From Rotaria sordida (taxonomy: Eukaryota > Rotifera > Eurotatoria > Philodinida > Philodinidae): a stretch of 64,000 nucleotides of DNA. The notes below the pieces were generated by a model that had not been told where the DNA came from, did not search any database, and was given only the letters and a program-made list of their open reading frames with translations. The position numbers and the translations under genes are program-made. This document shows positions 52,674 through 64,000 of the stretch, piece by piece (the stretch's first letter is position 1; each line of letters starts with the position of its first letter). Where the stretch lies: the NCBI GenBank assembly GCA_905250125.1, contig CAJNOL010000043.1, positions 124,001 through 188,000 of the forward strand. The letters run 5' to 3'.

Positions 52674-53960
52674 ATTTTTGATTCAAATAGATGCGGCGAC
52701 AATAATGTCAACAAAAATAATGTAAAAACCAATTTTTTATGGGAAAAAAAGAGAAAAAGAAAGGAAACAAAAAGACGAGTCCGTTGATCACGATGAATGT
52801 GCGTATGGACGAATTCTTCGTTCCTTTTTTTTTTTATTGCAAATTCCCATTAAACCTTTCCCTTGTTTTTTTTTAACTGATGTCTGCACTTCTGTTTTTT
52901 TTTCATTGTGTCTCCTCTGCATCAAATAATATTACGAACAACCCAAACGCAAGCAAATATATATATATATATATTTATACGATCGTTCTCTGCGTACTTC
53001 ATGTACATTTTTTTTTAATGTTAATAAGAAGCTTTTTTTTTTTCTGTTTCTTTAGTCTCTCTTTCTTCTTTCCGTTTATGCGTGTGCATGAGCATACATA
53101 CATCCATAGTCAACATGTATATGAAGAAGAATAGAAAAAAAAAGCGTAAGAGGACGACAATCGAGACAACAACTTGTGGTTTCAGCATTGCCACTAGTGA
53201 TAGAAGAAGAAAAGCAAGAGAGAGAAGGAGAAATAGTTGAGATGATGATAATGTAGTATCTTCCTTCGCTTTGTTGACGTTGTTGTTCTTACTAATACAA
53301 GATATTACTAACCGTTCTACTTTCATATCTTGCCTTTCTTTATTACTCATACATAGTTGATTTTTCTTGGTATATTTGTATATTTCTCTTTTTTTTTTTT
53401 CTCTCTCTCTCTCTCTTCTATGCCATCGTCATCGTCATCGTCAGTTTGTGGTTTGGTGTTTGTTTGCATCTTACACCATTCCTTTCTTTTTTTTTTCTGT
53501 GTGTCTCTTATTTCTTCTCGTATTTCTATTGCTATATTACATTGAAAGAAGTTGGAGGAGGTAAAAGACAAGTTTGAAACGAGATTCACCATCATCAATC
53601 GACACCTTTCGTTATTACGTCAATCGAATATTATTAGTGATAAAAGACCTTGTTTCCCCTAATTCTTTTTTGTCTATATCTCTATCTTCGACTTTTTATC
53701 GTTTTCTATCATCATTCACATTGTTTCATTCTTGAGATACACACAGTTACCAACATCAACAGTTATACATTACTCATCGACCTTGCTAAAACCAACAGAG
53801 AATACACAAAAAAAGAGAAAAAAAAAAGAAGAAAAGAAACATTCAATATTAGTCGTTGCTTATAATGATGTGATTCATCCATCCGTGCATTCATCGATAT
53901 AAGAGTGACACGCTTCTTTTTCGCCACTTTTTTGTGTATTATTATTCATTATTATATACA
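52674..53960. other. intergenic, upstream of the EGF-WD40 gene
   Basis: Holds T tracts, a CT run at 53398-53417 (TTTTTTCTCTCTCTCTCTCT) and a TA run at 52957-52974. The promoter and any 5' untranslated exon of the next gene should be here. No coding exon is supported. Confidence 0.45.
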
Positions 53961-56900
53961 ATGAAATTCTTCACTTCGTTACTATTGATTATTACTGTAA
54001 CGGAGGCTGCTCCTCCACCACCACCGCCATCTCAATATGAATCACGTACTGCTGCCGGTTCTATGCCATGTTACTATGGCTGTTGTAAGTTAAATCATTT
54101 TTTTTACATTATTTCCTTCGTCACTCCCTTCGTTCCCCCTCTCATAATATATGTCTCAAATGATCATAAGTTTTACATAGTTCATTATATATACAAATAT
54201 GTTCTTTCTTTAGGGGCACCTTGTGAAAGAATCCAATGTCTTAATGGAGGTTATTGTATTCAACCATCATCTCCAGCATCTTTAGCTTATTGTCATTGCC
54301 CTTCACAATATACCGGATATCGCTGTGAACAATCAGGTAAACAATTCTCGGTTTTTTTCTTTCAGGCATTTATAATACATGCTGAGTGTATGCCATTTGT
54401 CGTCAACGTGATAATGATGTTCGAGCTGGTGGTAGAACCTTGAGAAATAAATAAATCAGACTGTGCATTGTCTATGTATATATATATATGTGAGTGAGTG
54501 AGTGAGTGAGTAAGGAGGATTATATATCCTTTCAATGATATTATCTCTTGCTCTTTTTTCTACTCTTCTGTACATCAAGGTAACCATGCAAACAAAAGAA
54601 TTGTATGTGCATGTGAAAGAAAGCTAATTTAAGTCAAGGATACTTTTTTTTTCTTCTTCGTCTTTTATTTTAATTAAAATTTTTTTCTTCTTCGTCTTTT
54701 ATTTTAATTAAAATTTCTTTTTTTTTTTTTTTGTTCTTCGTCATCCTTTTTAAAAGCTGATCCATGCTTAAATTATATATGTAATCATGGAACTTGTCAA
54801 AAGGATCGTAGTAGTCAACCATTTTGTTCATGCTCTGAAGGTTATGGTGGTTCACGGTGTGACGCTCAAATTGGTATGTTAAAAAAAAAAAGCTCGATGC
54901 ATGTATATATTTAGTAGAAGTAGACATTGTTGTAGTATTAGTAATTTTACTTTTCTTTTATTCATTCATGAATGATGCAACAATCACTAACGATCAACTT
55001 CCATTAGTGAATAATGATACGAAAATTGAGATATATTTTTTCATTGATATTGATATATATACTCGAAGACAGACATCAATCAGTCTTTGTAAAAATTGTT
55101 GTCAATCTTCTTTTTTTTTTCTTCATATCACTAACTACATAGTAGAATGTATGTATATATATAAATATGTTGTTGAATTAAAAAGAAAAATTTTTTCAAA
55201 AGAAATACAACATTATGATGAATAGATCGATAACAAGATTTTCTTCATTATGATAGAATGCAAACAAAGACAGGCATATGTTTAGTCTTTATATAGAATA
55301 GAATAATAATTGCCTATTCGATGCCACTTAAATCTAAACGAGTTCATAAGTGGATTAACAGAACGATAAGAATGATTGATCAACACCAAAATAAGATTTG
55401 ATTGCGCGAGTAGTCTATCTTACATAACTCTATACAAATGTTTATCTTTACTAAGCGATCATCACTTATTCGGACACTTTTTTTCCCTACTCTATCATTG
55501 TACTCTTCTTCAAAAGATATAATTCAACACTCTATTCAAGGTAATAGATTGTCGTTGTCGTCAATTTTTTACATCATATTGCACCATGCGGTGTATACAC
55601 ATAAAAAAGTAACATTATGCAAATTTTTTTTGATTGAACATGAATCTATGTACATATATATACATGCCGTTAGAGTAGAAAAAGATCGCGCTTACGCACA
55701 TATGAGTTGCACGCACGCTCAGGTGGACAAATGTGTATGTAAATGTGCATTCTCCTTCTCATTCTAATTGAACTGGTCACTACCCTTCAATTTGCATAAT
55801 GGGACATATGTATGATCATTGATATGTATTTTTAAAAAAAGGGACAGGAACAAGAAAGCAAACGATATTTTAAAGTATTATAATGAAATAAATAATTATA
55901 CAGAAAAAAAATAAAAGTAATCTCATGTAGGAAACCAAATAAGTGTCAATTCTATATAGATCCTTGTGCCAAAGTCAATTGTAACTATGGTCGATGTAAA
56001 GCCGAGCATAGTGTAGTTGTTTGCCAATGTCATCAAGGTTATTCAGGTCGTGACTGTCTTACACCCTTGGGTGAGTTAAATATATTTGTGACTGGACTGT
56101 CGCTTATTTCCATTGTAGTTATATTTGCTTTTGTAGTTTATTAAAAAAAAAAATGAAAATAGTTAGAATTCAGAGAGTTAGTAGCTTGCATTTGTCTTTG
56201 TTAAATAAATTCATTGATTTCTTTATCTCCAAAGATGCATGTACTCGAGTATCATGCAATTATGGTACATGCATTAGTGAAGGTACATCATACAGATGTC
56301 AATGTCATCAAGGTTATGAAGGTTCAGCATGTGATCGACGAATAGATCTATGTTCAAATTTTGTTTGCTATAATGGAGGTGTATGTCTTACACAAGAAAA
56401 TCTACCACTGTGTCAATGTACACTTGGTTATCGAGGAACGAATTGTTATGAATTAGATGGTATGTGATATAAGATTCATCATGTAAAGAAAGTTTTGTTG
56501 TTTTGTTTTTTCGTATTAAACGAAAAAAATAAATGCATGTTGATCTTTTGTTTTGATTTGATTTTTTTCTTCATTTGTATTATTTGCCGAACAGACATCT
56601 GTCATAATATCTATTGCAATTATGAACAATGTCTGATTCATCAGCATGATGGGACGCTTTATTGTAAATGTTTGCCTGGTTATGAGAGTGTTCTATGTTT
56701 AGATGAAATAGGAGTGTTTGATTCTGTTTAAGTAGACATTTGACGTGCGCTTTTAATAAACATATGAAAAAAACAAAGAAGAAAGTATGATTGTTTATAA
56801 GGTTTCAATAAACCAGTCAGATTCATCTTCCCTCCATTCGATATTGTTTGTATAGTATTCATAATTCTGAATACCTAAAAAATCGACTTTTTTCTTTTTT

Positions 56901-59900
56901 TGAACTCATATTGTAATAATAATAATAATAATAACAACGATCCATATAAATGCATTATTTGTATTATTTAGTTAAAAATAAACTTTACTTTCAAGTTCTG
57001 ATATTTGATTTAATGCATGAATATATCTATATTACTTATGCTTTTAGATCATAGTTTGAAAATGTTTAATTTTTTTTAACTTATAATTTCTAATTGCCTA
57101 TTTTTATTTTCTATTATCTGCTAGATCCATGTTCACGTTATGATTGTTATGGAGGTAGCTGTACAAATGAGCGAGGTAGTGCTCGTTGTGTTTGTCCAAG
57201 TGGTCGTACAGGAAATCATTGCGAAGGTTATTTTTAATTAATTTAACAAAGAAAAAAAAAAGAACAATTTTTGTTTTGTTTAAAGATGATATTTGTGTAT
57301 TGTATCCATGTGCAAATCATGGTCAATGTGTTCCCGAAGGCGTTACTCGACGTTGTATTTGTCCAACCCCATATTATGGAGATGATTGTCGAGAATGTAT
57401 GAAATATGCTTTCAAAAAATAAAAAACACTAATTATCAATTGAATTATTATTTTAGATACTCGACATAATCCATGCGAAAATGTTTATTGTGGTTATGGA
57501 CAATGTCGTGAAGGTCATTGTGAATGTTATACAGGTTATACAGGACCAACTTGTGAAATTGCACGTAAGTTTTTTCATTCAAAACAACAAAAAAAAACTA
57601 ATTCAAAAAACTTTTATTACAGCTGATCTTTGTGCTAATATTAATTGTTATCATGGTACATGTCAAGAAGGTCATTGTATATGTTTCGAATATTATACAG
57701 GGACCTATTGCGAAATTTCAAGTATGATAAAACATTTTGTTTTGTTTTTTTTCTTGCAAACAATTTATTTTATATTTGAAATAATAGCTACAACAATTCC
57801 AACAGTATTACCAATCATATCAACAACAATAACAACAACAGGTCGAACTTTAAAAACTCCATGGATTGGTCCAAAAACCGGTCAATTAATTGATTATGGC
57901 CGTCTAGGTGGAGCTCGTCTTGGTCCAATTGGTTGGATATTAGCACTTGTTAGTGGTTTACTTTTACTTCCACTTGCACTTGCATTTGCATCACGTCAAT
58001 GTGCACGTATTGTGGTACCACCTCCAGTTGGTGGTGGTTATGTACCAGTCATAACCGGTACAACAGGTGGAACACAAACTGAAACTGGTAAGTTAATTTT
58101 TGTTTTTTTTTATTAACTATTATTACATGTACAGAAATTCCAGCAGCACGTAATATTCAATTGGAATATGAAAAAGGTGAAAAGTTAGCTGCAGCAGCTG
58201 ATGAAATGGAAACAACACGAATTGAACAAACACGTGGTAAGTTAACAAGTCGTAATTCTAATTAGAATAGTACACGTTTGAAAGTGATCCTATTACAGAA
58301 GTTGTTAGAGAATATAGCGGTATGGATACCGCTGCTGCTGCTGTTTTTACTAATTATCCGACAATGTCATCACGTTATGGTGACTTTGCACGTGATAATC
58401 AGCAACAACAAACATCTTCAAATTATTCACAACGTAGGAATACGCATGATATTGATTGGCACTATTTTATAATTTTGTTTTTTTTGTTGTTGCATGTTTT
58501 TATTTTTTATCTATTTTAATTTCGTAAATAATAATTCGGTTTGTTATTTTGTTTTTTTCATAGAACATATCATTGAAACAGATTATCATCCACCACCAGT
58601 AGCAGATTTTGGTTATGCTCGTGGTGGAGTAACTGAAGGATATCGAGATACATTTGAATCATGGGAAGGTATGGCTGGTGGTGCTGCTGGTTATTCAATG
58701 AATGCTATGTTTGCTGATGGTGGTTTACAAACAGATTATGAATTAAGTAATATTACATCAATTAGTATGACACCCAATGGAAAATATGCTATTGTTGGAC
58801 AAAGTCAAGGACCACCACAAATATGGGATGCTGTGGTAAGATGAAAAAAGAACGAATCTTTTTTTTTTAATTTTTATTTATTAGAATGGACAATTGGTTT
58901 CAAGTATGCACGGAACAAGTATCAATTGTGTTAAAGTTTCATTAGCATGTAATGGAACACTTCTTGTTGGTTTAGCCAGTGATGGTATTGATACTCAGGC
59001 AAATATACTTCAAGTAAATTTTCAAAGAGAAAAAGAAAATTTATCAAATGAATTATTGAAATTTTTCTCTTCTTTTTTTTTCTTTTTTATAAGATGTGGG
59101 ATGTTAATACAGGAAAACCAGTACAATTAACACATCAAGTAAAATGTGCTACATTTACATTAAGTAATAATTCAAATAATCTTATTATGGCTGGTAATCA
59201 AAAATATGGACGTGGAATATCTGTTGGTATTCTTGATTTAAATAATTCAGAATTAACAAAAGAAATTAAATCAGATACGAGTCAATCATATGGCGGTACA
59301 CCATCATATATAACTTTAACACCTGATGAACGTTTTGCTGTTGTTGGTTGTCCAACAGGATCAACAACAAATTATGTTGTTTTCGATTTAACAACACCAC
59401 ATGATTTAGTTCAACCACCAATAATAACAATTGATTCAGATCCAAAATGCTCACTTATTTTAAATAATGAACAAATAATAACAGGTACAAGAAATGGACA
59501 ACTTATTTATTGGGATATACCATCATGTCAACGTATAAGTATATTAAGTGATAATGGACAAAATGCACATAGAGAAAGAATTACCGATATTAAATTATCA
59601 CCTGATCGTTCGTATTTTGTAACAACAAGTACAGATGCTACGGCTAAAGTTTGGGATTCAAATTCAAAAGAACTTATTTCACGATTAATTGGACATAAAC
59701 GAGAAGTAATTGAAAAAAAAAACAAACAATATTAAGAAATATTTTAATGATTTAATTTATTTTAGATAACTTGTGCATGTGTATCAACAAATCAATTAGT
59801 GACAACTGGTTCAAGAGATCAAAATATATGTTTATGGCGTAAGCAAGGTCAATTAGCATCAACAATGCCTGTTAATATGACGCCACTTGATATACATATG

Positions 59901-59990
59901 GCTGCACATAATCGAACGGTTGTTGCAATTGGTGAAAAAGATGGCGAAAGACAATTATTAATGCTTCGTGTTCTATCTTTACAACGATAA
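53961..59990 (+). CDS. single-pass receptor-like protein: ten EGF modules, transmembrane helix, intracellular WD40 repeats
   Basis: Seventeen exons (53961-54084, 54214-54336, 54757-54873, 55960-56070, 56235-56459, 56595-56711, 57125-57226, 57286-57396, 57457-57564, 57623-57721, 57788-58087, 58135-58236, 58299-58433, 58564-58835, 58885-59013, 59094-59705, 59766-59990) give 1,003 residues. A signal peptide (FFTSLLLIITVTEA) and Pro tract lead into ten EGF modules with phase-1 boundaries, e.g. CPSQYTGYRCE and CYTGYTGPTCE. A Thr-rich stalk and one helix (GWILALVSGLLLLPLALAFA, about 460-480) follow. The cytoplasmic side has a linker and, from about 650, WD40-type blades (ISMTPNGKYAIVG..IWD, IKLSPDRSYFVTTSTDATAK, VWD, LVTTGSRDQNICLWR). 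The linker exons keep phase 1, which argues for one gene, not two adjacent ones. WD40 platforms usually bind partner proteins, so the tail may scaffold signalling; that is inference. Exon 6 lacks a GT donor (see findings). I do not recall a named family with this order. Confidence 0.82.
54647..54714. repeat. 34-base tandem duplication in intron 2
   Basis: Two nearly identical copies side by side, each ending with TTCTTCGTCTTTTATTTTAA then TTAAAA, about 40 bases before an acceptor. It probably arose by slippage. Confidence 0.7.
54874..55959. other. enlarged intron 3 of the EGF-WD40 gene
   Basis: 1,086 bases between the GTATG donor and TATATAG acceptor. AT-rich; no EGF exon or other coding exon was found inside. 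Long first introns near the signal peptide often carry regulatory sites, but none is identifiable. Confidence 0.5.
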
Positions 59991-60571
59991 TTATTTTCTA
60001 ATAATATAATTTTTCTCACGTCTTTATATGCACAATCGTATTCATTTACGTTTTTGTTTTTGCGTATTAGTGGTGCTGCTATTATTCTTACTATGACTAT
60101 AATCCTTCCCGAGATTTGTCATTGTCGCTTATGAACAGTTCTTGTTTTTGTTTTTGTTTCTCGTTTCGTTTAGTCACAGTTCGTATGTATGTTTTGTCCT
60201 TGTCTATTAGCAATAATGTGTATTCATACAATACTAAACTTTAATCTTTGGCATTTCCTTCATACAAAAAAAAACAAAAGAAAAATGATCTGAGTTTTTC
60301 ACATTTCTCTTTCTTTTTAATTATTTTTTAGGTAAATCGTCTCTTTACTTTTAACTTCTTTCTTTGACAAAAAATAACTTTTTTTCTTGATTTTTTTCTG
60401 TCCTAACTGTGTGAAGTTTGTTTGTTTGTCTTTTTTAAATTAATTTGTTCAAAGAAAAATTTCTTTTTATTTATTTATATTTTCTTCTCTCTTTTTTTTT
60501 CTATGCGTCGTCATATAAACAACTTAGATGAAAATTTTTGTGTTGTTTTTTTTTTCATTTCAATATAAACA
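59991..60571. other. convergent intergenic region
   Basis: 3' flanks of the EGF-WD40 gene and of the minus-strand tetraspan gene. T-rich, no exon. Confidence 0.5.
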
Positions 60572-61264
60572 TCACTCATGAACAAGTATTATTATGGAAA
60601 TAATATGAATAATAATGATCAATATTTGAAATGAATAGAATATAGTTGAATAAATTTGAATCATTGAAAAATAATTTCTATAAAGTTTTTCAATAGATTT
60701 TTTATCATTAAATATAATATAAATAAAATAAAATTCAAAACTAATTATCGATATAAGTAAAATTAAAAGAAAATATTTATTTAAATAATATAAAATACAT
60801 TCTTTTGTTGAACAATATTTACTAAATGTTATTAAATTTATTAATATAAGAAGAATAAATATAAAAATATTATTTCGATATATTATATTAGTTAATGATA
60901 TTTGAAAACAATTACATATATTTAATGATGTTTTATTGAAAAAAATAAAATATTTTCTCGAACAACGAATTGTCCATGGAATTAAATCATATTCATTACA
61001 TTGATTTATTGGTAAATATGGTTCAATACAAAATTTATTATCTTTTCCATTGAGACAAATATTTTTCGATTGAAAATAAATTATCGTTTCATTATTAGTA
61101 TTTTGTTTAATTATAAACCATGTATCAGATAAAAATAAACATATTATATACAGAAGAGTTGAAATAATTATTAGAATACTATATATCCAATACGATAGAC
61201 TAATCTTTAAATGTCTTTCAATATTATTTTGTGATATTGTATAGGGCTCAGATTTATTTACCAT
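60572..61264 (-). CDS. uncharacterised tetraspan membrane protein (claudin-like topology)
   Basis: A single exon, 230 residues from ATG at 61264 (MVNKSEPYTISQ). There are four hydrophobic segments: [54 protein letters not shown] and ILIIIIHIISIIIL. The first extracellular loop is long and Cys-rich (NICLNGKDNKFC, IPWTIRCSRKY, LNICNCF) and begins SDTWF; claudin-superfamily loops also begin near a Trp and carry paired Cys, but the full W-GLW-C-C signature is not present. The frame is open upstream to another ATG (61396), which would add 44 residues; the shorter start has a better context (ATCATCATGG). Ile-rich composition is normal for membrane proteins in this AT-rich genome. Function unknown. 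Confidence 0.6.
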   Translation of the reverse strand: MVNKSEPYTISQNNIERHLKISLSYWIYSILIIISTLLYIICLFLSDTWFIIKQNTNNETIIYFQSKNICLNGKDNKFCIEPYLPINQCNEYDLIPWTIRCSRKYFIFFNKTSLNICNCFQISLTNIIYRNNIFIFILLILINLITFSKYCSTKECILYYLNKYFLLILLISIISFEFYFIYIIFNDKKSIEKLYRNYFSMIQIYSTIFYSFQILIIIIHIISIIILVHE

Positions 61265-61856
61265 GATGATTATGATTAAAGTTTTGGCGCGTATAAAAAT
61301 GAGTATTTGAATTTCAAACGAGAATGATATGCAAGAATGATTTTTCTTTTTCATTTCTAGTTGATACATTTGACTCTTTACTGTGTGTTGATCCATTGCA
61401 GCAGAAAATAAAGAATATATCTTGTAGTAAACTCAATAAACTATCAATTGATAAGAAAATATTATTTATTTTGTGTTGATTCATTCTCGAATAAGTTTCA
61501 AGACACCGCAAAAGTTGTTTTTTTATTTAAATACAATAATGTCTATTAGTGATATCAATATCATTCGAAAATTTCATAAAAGAAAAGGTATAACACATAG
61601 AAATCATTAAGAATTTTCCCGAAAATAAAACCTTTAGTTTTTCAGTACCTACAACTCAGATAATCAATTTGGTCATATCACACGAAATTATAGAATAAAT
61701 CATTCTCTACAAAATGAGACGTCTTCGAGCTCTCTACGACTTTTTTTCGTCAAACTACATAAAACTTACGGAAGGTCTCAGATAGAATTTTTATCAACTC
61801 ATTCTTCTGCCTCAATAGAACCCGTCAAGTTGGTCCCGAACTCAACGGACTCTACC

Positions 61857-61895
61857 CTACACATTTCTCAGATGAGTCCTCTGAGAAATGTGTAG
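61857..61895. repeat. perfect 16-base inverted repeat
   Basis: CTACACATTTCTCAGA (61857-61872) and TCTGAGAAATGTGTAG (61880-61895) around a 7-base loop. Perfect pairing, suggesting a repeat end or a hairpin-forming transcript. Confidence 0.75.
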
Positions 61896-61929
61896 AGTGC
61901 ACTATTCACCTAGTACAGAAAAAAAAACG

Positions 61930-62030
61930 AAAAAAAAAAGTATCTCGTATCTTCGGAACAGACATCTTATTCCGATTAGAAAATTTCATTGAAAGTATCA
62001 AAGTACGATTCGACCAGATCCAACGGGCTC
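61930..62030. repeat. dispersed repeat, copy 2
   Basis: Matches 49484-49600 in the laminin-G intron over about 100 bases (AAGTATCTCGTATCTTCGGA, TTAGAAAATTTCATTGAAAG). Non-coding. Confidence 0.65.
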
Positions 62031-62571
62031 TATCTCCCAATGGTCACTAGAGCGATCAACCTAGGTCAAGCAATACGGGCCAGTTGTGTTCGATGCTATC
62101 GGTATTAGAAAAACTCGATCATCGGATTTTTTCTTCCAAGTTCATACCATTTGCCCGAATTTTTCAGCGGAAAACTGTCGTCACAAGCGAGAGTGCACTT
62201 GATCGATCTCTTCATACTATCGATATATCGAAAATATTAATATTCAATTCTAATGTTTGTTTTCGCCTGTACCTCTTTTGAAATCACAATGGCGAGTAAA
62301 GAGTTAATTAAGTTATTATATATATTTTTTTAATTGAAAAATGTGATAATAATAATCGTTGTTTTTTTTTCGATCTATTCGAATATATTTTCAAATTCAA
62401 TTTTAAAATCATTATTTAAGTTAAAGATGAATATATACATATATATATATTGATATAACTGTATTTATTTTTCAAATTTCTACTTAACCAATTATATAAA
62501 TGAAAGAAGTTAAAATGTTGCGATCAGCAATTTGAAAAAAAGAATAAAAATACTGAGATTATAAATATATA

Positions 62572-64000
<1,429 letters not shown>

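Larger units (their letters stand above)
61265..62571. other. intergenic, repeat-rich
   Basis: Holds a copy of the 5088 repeat family (about 61695-61790), a perfect 16-base hairpin (61857-61895) and copy 2 of the 49484 dispersed repeat (61930-62030). TA-rich near 62310-62460. No exon is supported. Confidence 0.5.

Noticed and set aside
53021..53598. Several overlapping frames on both strands upstream of the EGF-WD40 gene
   Set aside because: Driven by CT/GA microsatellites; compositions are Phe/Leu/Ser or Lys/Glu, with no ATG context or splice support.
58135..58433. Two-gene model splitting the EGF-TM part from the WD40 part
   Set aside because: Introns on either side keep phase 1, no stop or new leader lies between, and the linker exons read through in frame; a split is still testable by cDNA.

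Overview
This is a eukaryotic nuclear window, very AT-rich, with intron-rich protein-coding genes. Most introns are about 45-75 bases with GT...AG ends and T-rich acceptors, and intergenic DNA is full of poly-A/T and TA runs. The gene content is animal: an active-zone RIM protein, FAM234, SLC45, C1q-collagen, laminin-G and EGF proteins. Compact introns, extreme AT content, foldback elements and two genes typical of microbes (free methionine-R-sulfoxide reductase; an intradiol dioxygenase relic) point to a bdelloid rotifer (Rotaria/Adineta type). That assignment is inference. No organelle, viral or bacterial locus, CRISPR array, rRNA or tRNA was recognised.

Layout. 210-3976 (-) FAM234-like membrane protein, with a foldback element in intron 7. 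5890-7195 (+) decayed intradiol-dioxygenase-like gene. 7730-9994 (-) secreted protein with eight EGF modules and a chitin-binding module. 10702-13111 and 13944-17060 (+) two unrecognised low-complexity proteins, the second with a foldback element in intron 1. 17598-17908 an orphan coding-like exon. 18347-18982 (+) fRMsr. 20484-21608 (+) short-collagen C1q protein. 23468-28443 (+) RIM. 28444-33301 repeat-rich, holding a nested foldback of about 1.9 kb. 33302-35965 (-) SLC45 sugar transporter. 36481-38172 (+) single-pass protein with a terminal-inverted-repeat element in its intron; it overlaps tail-to-tail with a His-rich protein gene at 38165-38949 (-). 41767-42351 (+) asparagine/threonine-repeat protein ending in a CaaX box. 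46439-52673 (+) five-laminin-G secreted protein. 53961-59990 (+) a protein with ten EGF modules, a transmembrane segment and an intracellular WD40 region. 60572-61264 (-) tetraspan protein. 62572-62907 (-) the 3' exons of GDP-L-fucose synthase; the rest lies beyond the window.

The genes do not form one pathway. Several concern the cell surface or matrix: EGF/chitin-binding, C1q, laminin-G, EGF-WD40, FAM234, and GDP-fucose synthesis, which supplies the donor sugar for fucosylation including O-fucose on EGF modules. The most unusual item is the EGF-TM-WD40 protein, which would couple a Notch/Delta-like ectodomain directly to an intracellular beta-propeller. I do not recall a characterised family with this order. 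One of its exons has lost its GT splice donor, leaving a choice between exon skipping, non-canonical splicing and a truncated secreted product.

Exon models were built by eye from reading frame, splice sites and phase. For every complete multi-exon model the exon lengths sum to a multiple of three. Boundaries may still be off by a few bases, and none is backed by transcripts.
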